A stretch of 42,922 nt of DNA from CAYLLN01 sp036496265 (GTDB taxonomy: Bacteria > Planctomycetota > Planctomycetia > Pirellulales > Pirellulaceae), in contig DASXLL010000397.1 of NCBI GenBank assembly GCA_036496265.1, positions 1 to 42,922 on the forward strand, in the 5' to 3' direction. How positions within the stretch are numbered: the first letter of the stretch is position 1; each line of letters starts with the position of its first letter. Under the pieces are notes generated by a model that was not told where the DNA came from, ran no database searches, and was given only the letters and a program-made list of their open reading frames with translations. Position numbers and translations under genes: made by a program. Shown one piece after another: positions 32,108-41,485 of this stretch.

Positions 32108-32172
32108 CCACGGATTTTCACGGATGACACGGATGAGATTGATCCGTGTTATCCGTGTTTATCCGCGGCTAA
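32108..32172. repeat. Dispersed 'ACGGAT/ATCCGTG' repeat
   Basis: Repeated CACGGAT and ATCCGTGTT words around the hairpin ACACGGAT (32127-32134) / ATCCGTGT (32142-32149), ending ATCCGCGGCTAA. I recognise it as a common dispersed repeat of planctomycete and verrucomicrobial intergenic DNA. Confidence 0.6.
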
Positions 32173-32609
32173 TTCTCTTTTCATTGCGAGATATTGCATG
32201 GCCGAGATATACGGCCAGACAGACACTCTTCAGGCCAAAAACGAAGAACGCCCGCGGAAAACTGGGCCGGATCGTCCGAGCCTCGGACGAGAATGCCCTT
32301 TCAAATTGGAACCGGCTTACGCACCGGCCCCGCCTGCGAGGTTAGCTGACGGGCTAGAGCTTGAAAGTGCTCCGATCCGATGGCTCGAATCTGCGCCCCG
32401 GGAACAAGCGGCCATGATGCTCAAAGCCGTCTCATTCCAATTGGTTCCCCCGCTGCCGGTCGCTTTCGGACCGACATTCGGCTGCTAGTTACGTATTATA
32501 TCGACGATGGGAGCCAACCGCACAATACAGCCAATCGGATTGTCTTAAAGCTATGCTTTGCAAGCACTTAAGCTACAAGTCGATAAAGACCTTTTTCCGG
32601 ATCGAAATT
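32173..32609. other. Spacer with no convincing gene
   Basis: An open frame of about 96 codons from 32198 to 32488 is present, but it has Pro/Ala-rich composition, no ribosome site and no recognisable family, so I do not call it a gene. No RNA or terminator was recognised. Confidence 0.35.
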
Positions 32610-32777
32610 ATGGCTGCTTCCTATACTGCACTAATCCAACGCGACGGACCTTGGTGGATCGGCTGGATCGAGGAGATTCCGGGGGTCAATTCGCAAGGGG
32701 CGACTCGCGAGGAACTGCTTGAAAACCTACAGTCGGCACTTCAAGAGGCGCTCGAACTAGCTCACAAACCCCTGTGA
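32610..32777 (+). CDS. HicB-type antitoxin, no HicA partner
   Basis: 55 residues from the ATG at 32610. YTALIQRDGPWWIGWIEEIPGVNSQG, then EELLENLQSALQEALELAH, is the HicB partial RNase H-like fold. In known systems hicB is adjacent to hicA, which encodes a dsRBD-like RNase. Here 300 bp on either side hold no hicA frame; the downstream side is filled by palindromic repeats. It is also shorter than full HicB proteins, lacking the C-terminal DNA-binding part. It may be a relic or an antitoxin acting in trans. Confidence 0.8.
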   Translation: MAASYTALIQRDGPWWIGWIEEIPGVNSQGATREELLENLQSALQEALELAHKPL

Positions 32778-32803
32778 CTTTCACGCCAGCGAGTCCTGTC
32801 TTT

Positions 32804-32925
32804 ATCCCGAAGGGATTACAGAACATAGCCGGGGGTTAGGAGCGCAGCGACGCCACCCCCGGTTACCAAACACCAATAATCCTCGCACCCTGAAAGGGTG
32901 CCACAGATGCCCGAATGTAAGGCGA
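32804..32925. repeat. Palindromic repeat block with two hairpins
   Basis: CCGGGGGT (32829-32836) pairs with ACCCCCGG (32855-32862), and GCACCC (32885-32890) with GGGTGC (32896-32901). The wording CCCGAAGGGATTACAGA... followed by AGCGACGCCACCCCCGGTTA is a repeat type I recognise from planctomycete intergenic regions. It lies 27 bp after the orphan hicB. Confidence 0.65.
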
Positions 32926-32965
32926 ACGAACCGCCCCGGAAAATCCATTCACGTTAGCGTCCAGC

Positions 32966-33017
32966 AAGGGCTCCCCTCTCCGCCGGTACTCCGGGGGAGA
33001 GGGGCTGGGGGTGAGGT
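32966..33017. repeat. Second copy of the GC-rich palindromic repeat
   Basis: GGGCTCCCCTCTCCGCCGGT, then CCGGGGGAGAGGGGCTGGGG and GTGAGG; inverted arms CCCCTCTCC/GGAGAGGGG. It belongs to the same family and orientation as the copy inside the SPFH gene. Confidence 0.7.
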
Positions 33018-33523
33018 GGCAACGGTTCACGGCAAGTCGAACTCATGCCGCAGCAAAGATTTGCTCGCTGAATCAGCGGTAGAGGCGCCGGGTGCCAGTA
33101 TTCGTGTGGCTATGCTTTGCATACTCGCAAAACACGGCTGCGTAACGAATATCCCTCCGCTGCGACCAGCAGTTCACAGAACTCGCTCGGCGCAAGTCTC
33201 ATCCAATCGTCCCGGCTCTTCTCATCCGCGCCCTTCGCGCCATCCGCGGTTCACTCTCTCTTCCCTTTTCGTGTAATTCGTGTTTTTCCTGGTCAATTCA
33301 CCCTCCTCAAATGGACCACACTAGTCCATTCTCCCTCACCCAAAAAATAAATCCCCCCTCTCCACAACCCTCAGCCGCACCACTCCTTCCGTTCAGCCGC
33401 TCCTCCCAAAACCAAGAAATCCGTCAACAACTTCCTTGTGGACCCACGATCTTTTTGGGTAAATACGATGAATTATACTTTTGTATACTACAGGCCAATC
33501 TCTGTCAATCGTGAGGTGCTGCT
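33018..33523. other. Spacer with a dispersed repeat and pyrimidine-rich DNA
   Basis: Positions 33222-33292 hold a CATCCGCG...TTCGTGTAATTCGTG repeat related in style to the one at 32108. The following 130 bp are rich in C and T. GTATAC and AAATACGATG-like AT-rich words near 33460-33495 may form the promoter of the next gene. No coding frame is supported. Confidence 0.45.
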
Positions 33524-34438
33524 ATGTCTGAATTACTGTCTGCTCCAACCACGCCCGCCGCCGCTCCGCCCGCACTCCGCCGTGCCAAACGCCCCCTCAA
33601 GCCCCCCACCGAACGCGACCTCTACATCTACAAGCTCGTCAAAATACAGCTCCGCGAGCAATGGGAAGTCGCCTACGACCACCAGATCGACCGTAGCCGC
33701 GTCTCGCAAATCATCAAACGGGTCGACCGCTGGCTCGCCGCCGGCGGCGACCCGGCCGATCCCGTCCTCCGCGACCATGCCGCCCAACAAAGGCTCGATA
33801 GCGGAATGCTCAAGCTCCGCCTCGCGCGAGCCGTCGAGCTCGCTTCCAGGGCTCTCGAATTCCAGGAACCAATCGTCACAACCAAAAAACGGTTCCAAGG
33901 CAGCACCGAAGTCTGGCGCGAAGAAACCGCCCGCGATGTGCCCAAAATAAGTCTCTCGGCTCTCCGCACCCTCCTCGACGCCAGCAGTGCCCTCCAAAAA
34001 TTAAACGAGTGCCAGAAACCGCCCACCTCTTCACAACCATACTCCGACGACGAGATCCTCCGTGTCGTCTTCGATCTCCTCCTCGGCCTCCGTCATCGCG
34101 CCGAATCCCAAGGCCACATCCCACCCAACCAAAACCACCGCACCACCATTTCCCAGACCCTCTCGACTCTCCTCGGCCCATCTCCAATGAACCCAACCCA
34201 AACAAACGCCCTCCCAACAACTTTGAACCTGGAACCCGGAACTTTGAACTCCCCGTCCAACACCTCACCAACCGCTCAACGTGAGCGCGAAGCCTTCGAG
34301 CCAAACGCCCTAACTACTTCACCACAACCAACTTGCAGCAACGCTCTCAACAAGCCCGCATCAGAAGTGAGCACTTCGCCAGACGCCACTGTCGAAGCCA
34401 AACTTAGGCGCCGGTGGGCCGACAGGAAACAGCCCTAG
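33524..34438 (+). CDS. HTH protein of unknown function, planctomycete-type
   Basis: 304 residues; GAGG precedes the ATG by 7 bases. RDLYIYKLVKIQLREQWEVA, then YDHQIDRSRVSQIIKRVDRWL (about 30-71), looks like a helix-turn-helix. The middle (about 90-175) is helical. The C-terminal 120 residues are low-complexity Thr/Pro/Asn/Ser. Part of that tail is encoded by a repeat with two AACTTTGAAC words (34219 and 34240), a type usually seen between genes. Codon use is strongly C-ending. The protein may bind DNA, but no partner or mobile genes are adjacent. Confidence 0.6.
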   Translation: MSELLSAPTTPAAAPPALRRAKRPLKPPTERDLYIYKLVKIQLREQWEVAYDHQIDRSRVSQIIKRVDRWLAAGGDPADPVLRDHAAQQRLDSGMLKLRLARAVELASRALEFQEPIVTTKKRFQGSTEVWREETARDVPKISLSALRTLLDASSALQKLNECQKPPTSSQPYSDDEILRVVFDLLLGLRHRAESQGHIPPNQNHRTTISQTLSTLLGPSPMNPTQTNALPTTLNLEPGTLNSPSNTSPTAQREREAFEPNALTTSPQPTCSNALNKPASEVSTSPDATVEAKLRRRWADRKQP

Positions 34439-34451
34439 CGCCCTCCTGCGA

Positions 34452-34472
34452 CCACGGGGCTTGTCCCCGTGG
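34452..34472. repeat. Hairpin CCACGGGG/CCCCGTGG after the HTH gene
   Basis: Perfect 8-bp arms with a 5-nt loop, 13 bp after the stop. It has no T-run. It may be a weak terminator shared with dnaE, which ends on the other side, or a dispersed repeat. Confidence 0.5.
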
Positions 34473-34550
34473 GGCATTCACTGGTTAGCTACGCGAGCCT
34501 CTCCCAAGTACGGATTTTAGCCAACCCGAGAATTGAACGTTGACGAAGCG

Positions 34551-37500
34551 CTAATTACCCGCTCGTTGGAATTGGCGGCGGGGAGGGCCAGAGTTTTGCG
34601 CAGGCCGCGGCTTGGTCGTGAGCAGTTTCAAATTGCCTGGCCCAAGAAGATCTTCCAGCCGCTCTTGGAGCTGCCGAGTGATTTCCAAGCGCACGCGGTT
34701 CGAGCGGAGGTGGATGCGGCTGCCGTCTTCGAGGACGACGGCAAGCTGCAGCTCGTTGTTGCCGGGTGCGGAGCGGCAGACCTCGCGAACGCGTTCGAGA
34801 ATGTCGCTGGGATGCTCTGTTTCGATGATGCGGACGATGAGGCCGGTGGTGTAGCGCGAGTCGAGCTGATCGAGCGGGATGATTTCGTTGATGACGAGGT
34901 TCGCTTCCTCACCGCCGCGGCGATCGATGACGCCGCGGATCATGAGAATCGCGTCGGCTTGCACGAGCTGGCCCATTTCGGCGAAGCCTTCAGGCCAGAG
35001 AATGCAACGGATCGTGCCATCGACGTCTTCCAGATCGAACATGACGTATTTTGACGGCTTCCCCGGCTGTGGATTTTTGGTCGTGGAAAATTTGAGTGAA
35101 GAAATCATGCCGCCGAGGATGACTTCCGCGCGCTCTTTGAGCTGCGGGACATCGGCGGTCGTGTGCGAGCAGTATTTGCTGAGCAGCGGCTTATGCTCGT
35201 CGAGCGGATGGCTGGTAAGGTAGAAGCCGAGGACTTCTTTTTCCTTTTGAGCCCGCTCGCGATCGGGCCATTCGGGAATGTCGGGCAACGAGGAAGAGGA
35301 TTTTGTCGTGGAGGCATCATCGTCGCCGCCGAACAGAGATTTCTGACCGCTTTTGCGGTCGGCGGCCAGCGCTGTGCCGGATTGAACGGCGCGGTCGATC
35401 ACAGCGTCGAGCTGCGAGCGCTTCGCGGCGATCTTGTCGAACGCACCACTTTTGATCAGCGTTTCAATCGTAGCTCGACTCGCGCCAGCCGACTCGACCC
35501 GTTCACAAAAGTCGAACAGATCGCGGAAATTGCCGCCCGCTTTGCGGGCAGTCACGATCGCCTCGCCCGCGCTGCCGCCACAGCCTTTGATCGCGGCCAG
35601 GCCAAAGAAAATCTTCCCGTCAGCAACGGAGAAATCGACATCGGAGCTATTCACATCCGGTGGAACAACGTCAATTTCCATGCGGTCGCAATCTTCCAAA
35701 TGCTCGGCGAGCGCATCTTTCTTTTGGAAGTTGCGGCCGGGAATGTCGCCGGACAAGAGCGCGGCCATGAACTCGACCGGATAGTGGGCCTTCAAGTACG
35801 CCGTCATGTAAGCGATGAGAGCGTAAGCGGTCGAATGAGATTTATTAAATCCGTAGCCCGCGAACTTGATGATCATGTTCCAGAAGTCGAGCGCCTGCTG
35901 GGAAGTAATGCCGTTCGCCTTCGCACCCGCCAGGAACTGCTCGCGGTTTTTGGCAATCAACTCTTCCTTCTTCTTGCTGATGGCTTTGATGCAGGTGTAG
36001 GCACTCGCAAGCTCGATGCCGCCCAGCTCGGCCAAGATCCGCATCACCTGCTCCTGATAGACCATGACGCCGTGGGTCTCGGAGAGGATTTTTTCGCAAA
36101 TCGGATGAATGTATTCGGCTTGCTTGCGCCCATTTTTCACATCGACATATTCCTGGACCATGCCGCCTTCCAGCGGGCCGGGACGATACAGGGCGTTGGT
36201 GGCGATAATGTCGCGAAAATGATCGGGCTTCATCTTCTGCAGCAGGTCGCGGATGCCGCCGCTTTCGAGCTGAAAAATGCCCTTCGTTTCGCCGCGCTGG
36301 AGGAGGGCGAACGTTTTTTTATCGTCGAGCGGAAATTTGTACGGATCGACGCGGACGCCGGTGGTCTGCTCGATCAAATCGACGGCCTTCGTCAGAATCG
36401 TGAGGTTGCGGAGGCCGAGAAAATCCATTTTGAGCAAACCCGCCGCTTCGACATCGGCCATGGCCCACTGCGTGATGATGTCAGCCTTGTCCTTCACCCG
36501 GCAAAGCGGCACGTATTCCGTCAACGGCTTATCCGCGATCACCACTGCCGCCGCGTGCGTGCCAACATTGCGGGCCAAACCCTCGATCTTGCGAGCCAAA
36601 TCCAAAACTTCGTGCGCTTCGGGATCGGTGTCATAAACCCGCTTCAGCTCTTCACCGGTTTCCAGCGCCTCGTCGAGCGAAATCCCGAGCTGCTCAGGCA
36701 CCATCGCCTTAAGCGCGTTGACGCGGGCGATGGGCCAGCCGAGAACGCGTCCGACGTCGGTGATCGCCGCTTTCGCGGCGAGTGTGCCGAACGTCCCGAT
36801 CTGGGCGACGTTTTCCTCGCCATATTTTTCCTTGACGTAGCGAATGATCTCGCCGCGCCGGTCCTTGCAAAAATCGATATCGATATCGGGCGCTTCCTTG
36901 CGGTTGAGATCGAGAAACCGCTCGAAGAGCAAATCGTAACGAATCGGACAAACATGGCTGAGATAGAGCGCGTAGCAAACGAGTGCCCCGACGCCGCTGC
37001 CGCGGGCCGTCGCCGGCACACCTTGCTCACGGGCATGGCGAACGAAATCCCAAACGATCAGGAAGTAGTTTGGAAAACCGAGCTTGTTGATGACGGAAAG
37101 CTCGCGGTCAAGCCGATCTTGCACGACTTGCGACAGCTCGCCGCCCGGCAGCATTTCTTCATCACCTGCGTAACGCTCTTTCAGACCGCTGACGCACAGT
37201 TCTCGCAAATAATCTTCGGTCGTCTTTTCCGGTGGCAGTTGGAAAACGGGGAAGTGCCTTTTGCCGAGTTCCAAATCAATGCTGACGCTGTCGGCGATTT
37301 GCTGGCTTCGGGCGACCGCGTCTTCCAGACCCGGAAAATGCTCGTACATTTCAGCGGCCGAGCGGAGAAAGAACGAATCGTTCTCCATTTTCATCCGGTT
37401 CGTGTCAGTGCGGAATTTGCCCGTGTTGATGCACAGCATCACATCCTGGGCCTCTGCGTCTTGTTGATTGACGTAGTGTGCATCGCTGGTCGCCACCAGC

Positions 37501-38129
37501 GGAATGCCGACGCGTTTAGCCAGATCAACCGCAGCTTCGAGTTGCAGTCGCTGCACCTCGACATTGTTGTTCATGATCTCGAGGAAGTAGCGTTCACCGA
37601 AAACGCCGCGAAACCACGCGGCGATCTCACGGGCCTCGCGAAAGTCCTCCACATCCGCGCCGCCTTTGATCAGCGACAGGCTCAGTTCGCTCGACACGCA
37701 GCCAGAAAGGCAAATCAACCCTTCGTGATGAGCCGCCAGAATTTCCTTATCAATCCGCGGCTTATAGTAAAAACCTTCCAGCGACGCCTTCGACGCCAGC
37801 TTGACGAGATTCTTGAAGCCCGTCCGATTTTGGGCCAGCAACGTCAGGTGGTAACTCGCCTCCTTGCTATTCGCCGCGTCCTTCTTCTCAAACCGGCTGC
37901 CGGGAGCGATGTAGGCTTCGTAACCGAGGATCGGATTGATCCCGACCTCTTTCGCCTTCTTATAAAACTCAATCGCCCCATGCAGATTGCCGTGGTCCGT
38001 CAGCGCCAGCCCGTTCATCCCATGCTCTTTGGCCCGCTTCACGAGATTGCCAATTTCACTCGCCCCATCGAGCAGGCTGTAGTGCGAATGGCAATGGAGA
38101 TGAACAAAGGGCTTGGTCGATTCGGGCAT
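34551..38129 (-). CDS. dnaE: DNA polymerase III alpha subunit
   Basis: 1192 residues. The PHP domain starts HLHCHSHYSLLDGASEIGNL and keeps its His/Asp cluster (ALTDHGNLHG). The palm has APDIDIDFCKDRRGEIIRYV with the catalytic Asp triad, and fingers, helix-hairpin-helix (GYGFNKSHSTAYALIAY) and OB domains follow. It ends with a basic tail. Length and order are those of DnaE1, the main replicative polymerase of the cell. It is the counterpart to the element-encoded polymerase at the window start. Confidence 0.98.
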   Translation of the reverse strand: MPESTKPFVHLHCHSHYSLLDGASEIGNLVKRAKEHGMNGLALTDHGNLHGAIEFYKKAKEVGINPILGYEAYIAPGSRFEKKDAANSKEASYHLTLLAQNRTGFKNLVKLASKASLEGFYYKPRIDKEILAAHHEGLICLSGCVSSELSLSLIKGGADVEDFREAREIAAWFRGVFGERYFLEIMNNNVEVQRLQLEAAVDLAKRVGIPLVATSDAHYVNQQDAEAQDVMLCINTGKFRTDTNRMKMENDSFFLRSAAEMYEHFPGLEDAVARSQQIADSVSIDLELGKRHFPVFQLPPEKTTEDYLRELCVSGLKERYAGDEEMLPGGELSQVVQDRLDRELSVINKLGFPNYFLIVWDFVRHAREQGVPATARGSGVGALVCYALYLSHVCPIRYDLLFERFLDLNRKEAPDIDIDFCKDRRGEIIRYVKEKYGEENVAQIGTFGTLAAKAAITDVGRVLGWPIARVNALKAMVPEQLGISLDEALETGEELKRVYDTDPEAHEVLDLARKIEGLARNVGTHAAAVVIADKPLTEYVPLCRVKDKADIITQWAMADVEAAGLLKMDFLGLRNLTILTKAVDLIEQTTGVRVDPYKFPLDDKKTFALLQRGETKGIFQLESGGIRDLLQKMKPDHFRDIIATNALYRPGPLEGGMVQEYVDVKNGRKQAEYIHPICEKILSETHGVMVYQEQVMRILAELGGIELASAYTCIKAISKKKEELIAKNREQFLAGAKANGITSQQALDFWNMIIKFAGYGFNKSHSTAYALIAYMTAYLKAHYPVEFMAALLSGDIPGRNFQKKDALAEHLEDCDRMEIDVVPPDVNSSDVDFSVADGKIFFGLAAIKGCGGSAGEAIVTARKAGGNFRDLFDFCERVESAGASRATIETLIKSGAFDKIAAKRSQLDAVIDRAVQSGTALAADRKSGQKSLFGGDDDASTTKSSSSLPDIPEWPDRERAQKEKEVLGFYLTSHPLDEHKPLLSKYCSHTTADVPQLKERAEVILGGMISSLKFSTTKNPQPGKPSKYVMFDLEDVDGTIRCILWPEGFAEMGQLVQADAILMIRGVIDRRGGEEANLVINEIIPLDQLDSRYTTGLIVRIIETEHPSDILERVREVCRSAPGNNELQLAVVLEDGSRIHLRSNRVRLEITRQLQERLEDLLGPGNLKLLTTKPRPAQNSGPPRRQFQRAGN

Positions 38130-38342
38130 TGGCAGTCCGTGCGAAAGATTCCAGAGAGTCAGAATATCTTGCTGCTCGATGGGGGAATTATATCGCAGGC
38201 GAAGAAACGTGGGTGCTGTGACTGCGAAGCGGACCCCACTGGTGAGACCTTCGACAAAACCCAGGCACCCATGCGAAAATTATTCTTCAGCTTTTGCCCA
38301 CTAAAACGTATAATAGCCATAACTACATCGAGCCCACCGAAT

Positions 38343-38549
38343 ATGAACGCCCCGCACACGCTACCAGAGGCAACGCCAATGACCGCGAGAGACCTCCGCC
38401 GATTGCCTCCGGCCGAGCGCGATGCCATCTTATCCAGCGCGGCCAAGAACGCTGAAGCAGAATATCGTGCAAATTGCGAATTGACCGCCTTCGAAGCATT
38501 CGGTAAGGACGATTTGCGTGGCGAAAGCGCGAACACCGAAACGCGGTGA
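38343..38549 (+). CDS. Antitoxin-like partner of the PemK/MazF toxin
   Basis: 68 residues from the ATG at 38343 (an in-frame ATG at 38379 is possible). TARDLRRLPPAERDAILSSAAKNAEAEYR is a helical, charged segment as in antitoxins paired with PemK toxins in many genomes, and LTAFEAFGKDDLR forms the C-terminal toxin-contacting type of tail. It overlaps the toxin start by 32 bp in the antitoxin-first order. It is divergent from dnaE. Confidence 0.75.
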   Translation: MNAPHTLPEATPMTARDLRRLPPAERDAILSSAAKNAEAEYRANCELTAFEAFGKDDLRGESANTETR

Positions 38550-38877
38550 GATCTGGTTGATTGATTTTGATCCGGCCGTGGGCGCCGAAATTCGCAAAGC
38601 CCGTCCGGCAGTCGTTGTGAGCGTCGATTCGGTTGGCCGTCTGCCGCTCCGAATCGTCGTACCCGTCACGGATTGGAAACCGACTTATACAGCCTACGTC
38701 TGGTTCGTCGAGCTTCCCGCTACGCCGCAGAACGGGCTGCATAAGCACTCTGGGGCCGATGCGTTCCAAGTTAAATCCGTTTCTGAGGGTCGATTCGTGA
38801 GTTATCTCGGCGACATCCTCCCCACTCAAGTTGACGAAATCGCCGAGGCAATTGCGCTCTGCGTGGGGACGCCGTGA
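38518..38877 (+). CDS. PemK/MazF-family mRNA interferase toxin
   Basis: 119 residues from the GTG at 38518. KRGEIWLIDFDPAVGAEIRKARPAVVVS is the signature start of MazF/PemK, followed by RIVVPVTDW and the C-terminal VDEIAEAIALC helix. The conserved Arg and Asp/Thr of the catalytic site (KRGEIW, PVTDW) are present. It cleaves RNA and is inactivated by the overlapping upstream antitoxin. It ends 8 bp before tssK on the other strand. Confidence 0.92.
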   Translation: MAKARTPKRGEIWLIDFDPAVGAEIRKARPAVVVSVDSVGRLPLRIVVPVTDWKPTYTAYVWFVELPATPQNGLHKHSGADAFQVKSVSEGRFVSYLGDILPTQVDEIAEAIALCVGTP

Positions 38878-38884
38878 TTTTTTG

Positions 38885-40360
38885 CTACCGCCGCGGCGGG
38901 ACCGCGAATAACGCAAACTGCAGGATGACATTCTGCCCTTTGACCGACACAACTAAGTCGTGCTTGCCTTGCAGACTGTCGAGGTTGCGGATGAGGTGGG
39001 TATTCAGCCGCATGGCAAGATTCTGCTCGCGCTGGACGTTGGGCCACGCTTCGTTGTCGCGGCGGACGGCGTAGTAGAGCCAGTGGCCGCCGCTGGGCAT
39101 GTTGCGGGGAACTTGCGTCACTTCTTCCAACCGTAAGCCGGGATGGAACGCTCGCTTGTAGTAATCGACCATGCTGGCGCTGCCGAATTTCCAGTCGAGA
39201 TTCATCGCGCCGGGCTTGAGCAGCTCACGAACTTCGGTGTCAGGCAATTTGCCGCGATTGACGCCGACATACCAATTCCAGCCCTCGGCGAGCCACTGCG
39301 GATCGAGTTGCACCTGCATGCCGGGGCCGGTGCCGACGAAGAACCGGCGGACGACTTCGTCTTTGCCGGCGATGCCCTTCAAAATCTCTTCGATCTGATC
39401 TTTCAGCCACTTGAAGATTGGATAGAGATTGTCGTGATCGTACCGCGGAAATTCCGGCGCTTTGCGCGTCGGGCCGAAAATCGAGAGCTGGCCGATGGCG
39501 CGGCACAGTTCGGCATACGCCGGGAAAGGATGCACGCCAGCGGAGAAAGTCAGGGCGGAAAGAGCGGCGTAGGCTTCATTCAGCCGCGTCAGCATCAGCA
39601 CCCGCCGCATGTCCATCGGATCATTCGAGGCCAGGGCCACATCGAGCGCCGAAACTTGCTCGGCCAGGACATTGATACTCTCGCCGAGCCGGTCGTAAAT
39701 CACGCGGATGATGTCGCGGCTCAGCCGCGGCCAGGCTTCGATAGCCAAAAGTGGCGGAATGTATTCGCCATCAATTTCCGGCGCGGAGTTCGCGCCACCG
39801 GTGCGCTTGACCTGCGCAATAGGCAACACTTCAAAACCGGCATGCGACTGCGTTGAGAGCAATAGTCGCGTGTTGAGCGTCAAAAAATCCACATCCTCCT
39901 GATTGCTGCCGTCGGTCTCATCTTGCACGGAGTTGGTCGAAGGCAAATAGCGCGAGTCGGCCGACGCGCCGTCTTGGCCGACGTTGACGCGGCCCAGCTT
40001 CAATCGCGGCGTCGCCAGAAACACGCGAATTCGCGATTCCTGCTCGAAGGCGTCGGTCAACTCGGCCGTATCGATGAGCATTCCGGTTGCCGCTTCGCGC
40101 ATGTCGAGCCGATCGGGCTCCTGGCCGACTTCGAGATTGATAATTGTGCCGTCCTTGAGGCGGGCACGGCATGAATTGATCTGAAACTGATTGTTGGCAA
40201 GCGCCTCTTCGCTGAGCGACGCCGTTCGCAGGCCGTAGTAATACGGATGATCGAGCTGCTGCGAAACTTCGTGCAGCTCGGACCAGTAGCGGTCAGCCGC
40301 TTGAAAATGCTGCGGCCGGAGGAACATGCCTTCGTGCCAGAAGACGGGCAAATTTCGCAT
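38885..40360 (-). CDS. tssK: Type VI secretion baseplate protein TssK
   Basis: 491 residues. The N-terminus VFWHEGMFLRPQHFQAADRY is the diagnostic TssK/VasE motif, and the C-terminus ends in LVVSVKGQNVILQFALFAVP. TssK links the baseplate to the membrane complex of the type VI secretion system. No other T6SS gene is nearby: the gene upstream is divergent and the one downstream is a toxin. The rest of the system must lie elsewhere, or this is a scattered or orphan copy. Confidence 0.93.
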   Translation of the reverse strand: MRNLPVFWHEGMFLRPQHFQAADRYWSELHEVSQQLDHPYYYGLRTASLSEEALANNQFQINSCRARLKDGTIINLEVGQEPDRLDMREAATGMLIDTAELTDAFEQESRIRVFLATPRLKLGRVNVGQDGASADSRYLPSTNSVQDETDGSNQEDVDFLTLNTRLLLSTQSHAGFEVLPIAQVKRTGGANSAPEIDGEYIPPLLAIEAWPRLSRDIIRVIYDRLGESINVLAEQVSALDVALASNDPMDMRRVLMLTRLNEAYAALSALTFSAGVHPFPAYAELCRAIGQLSIFGPTRKAPEFPRYDHDNLYPIFKWLKDQIEEILKGIAGKDEVVRRFFVGTGPGMQVQLDPQWLAEGWNWYVGVNRGKLPDTEVRELLKPGAMNLDWKFGSASMVDYYKRAFHPGLRLEEVTQVPRNMPSGGHWLYYAVRRDNEAWPNVQREQNLAMRLNTHLIRNLDSLQGKHDLVVSVKGQNVILQFALFAVPPRR

Positions 40361-40480
40361 CGCGGGCGGTCTTTCGCGTGGATTGCAATTTCGGACGATT
40401 ATAGCAGCCGCTGGCGGGTGGGCAGCGCGGTTTTGTAGGATGGGAGCACAATTACCAGGCGATTCCTGTGAGGACTGAAT

Positions 40481-41485
40481 ATGAAGGCCGCAATCTTAAG
40501 CGTTGCAGTTGTCTGTTTGATTTCCCTGCCGATTTTCGCGGCTGGCGTGACTTACGACGGCGGCGAAGGACCCGGCAAGGGCAAATCCATCGTCCTTGTC
40601 AGCGGCGACGAAGAATATCGGTCGGAGGAGGCGCTGCCGCAGTTGGGGAAGATTTTGGCGAAGCGTCATGGGTTTCGGTGTACGGTTTTGTTTGCGATCG
40701 ATCCGGCGGATGGGACGATCAATCCGAATGTGAGCAATATCCCTGGACTCGAAGCGCTCGACAAAGCCGACCTGATGGTCATTTTCACGCGCTTCCGCGA
40801 TCTGCCAGATGACCAAATGAAGCACATTGTCGATTACGTCGACTCCGGGAAACCGATCGTCGGCATTCGCACAGCGACGCATGCGTTCAGCATCAAGCCG
40901 GGCAAGACGTACTCGAAGTATTCGCATAACGCGAGCGACGAAACGTATTCGCAGGGCTTCGGGCGGCAGATTCTGGGAGAGACTTGGATCAACCACCACG
41001 GCAAGCACGGCGTTCAAAGCACGCGCGGCATCATTGCCAAGAGTCAGGAGAACAATCCGATCCTGCGGAGCATCAAGGACGGCGATATTTGGGGACCGTC
41101 CGACGTTTACGGCGTGCGACTGCCACTGCCTGGCGACAGCGTGCCGCTCGTGCTTGGCCAGGTGCTCACCGGCATGAACGCCACCGACGCGCCGCTGGAA
41201 GGCGACAAGAACAACCCGATGATGCCCATCGCCTGGACCAAGACCTACGCCGGCAGTGCTGGTAACAAGGGCCGTGTGTTTTGTTCGACGATTGGGGCCG
41301 CGAATGATTTGAGCACGGAAGGGACGCGGCGATTGCTGGTTAACGCTTGCTACTGGGCTGTTGGGTTGGAGGACAAAATTCCTGCGAAGTCGGACGTGGC
41401 GCTGGTCGGTGACTATCAGCCGACGAATTTCAAGTTCAATGGATTTAAGCCGGGGGTTAAGGTTGAGGAGCATGAGCTGAAGTAA
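40481..41485 (+). CDS. Secreted ThuA-like protein
   Basis: 334 residues with a signal peptide (ILSVAVVCLISLPIFAAG) and GAGG upstream of the ATG. SIVLVSGDEEYRSEEALPQL, ADLMVIFTRFRDLPDDQ and YVDSGKPIVGIRTATHAF match the trehalose-utilisation/ThuA glutamine-amidotransferase-like fold, followed by the later blocks GRVFCSTIGA and LLVNACYWAVGLE. In planctomycetes such proteins often accompany sugar or heme-type dehydrogenases; none is seen here. It is divergent from tssK. Confidence 0.82.
   Translation: MKAAILSVAVVCLISLPIFAAGVTYDGGEGPGKGKSIVLVSGDEEYRSEEALPQLGKILAKRHGFRCTVLFAIDPADGTINPNVSNIPGLEALDKADLMVIFTRFRDLPDDQMKHIVDYVDSGKPIVGIRTATHAFSIKPGKTYSKYSHNASDETYSQGFGRQILGETWINHHGKHGVQSTRGIIAKSQENNPILRSIKDGDIWGPSDVYGVRLPLPGDSVPLVLGQVLTGMNATDAPLEGDKNNPMMPIAWTKTYAGSAGNKGRVFCSTIGAANDLSTEGTRRLLVNACYWAVGLEDKIPAKSDVALVGDYQPTNFKFNGFKPGVKVEEHELK

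Noticed and set aside
32198..32488. Possible 96-codon gene
   Set aside because: No ribosome site, low-complexity Pro/Ala composition, no family features.
35163..38549. 1128-codon open frame on the plus strand
   Set aside because: It lies antisense to dnaE over its whole length, and dnaE has all family motifs. The open frame is a by-product of codon bias. Only its last 68 codons (38343-38549) form a real gene.
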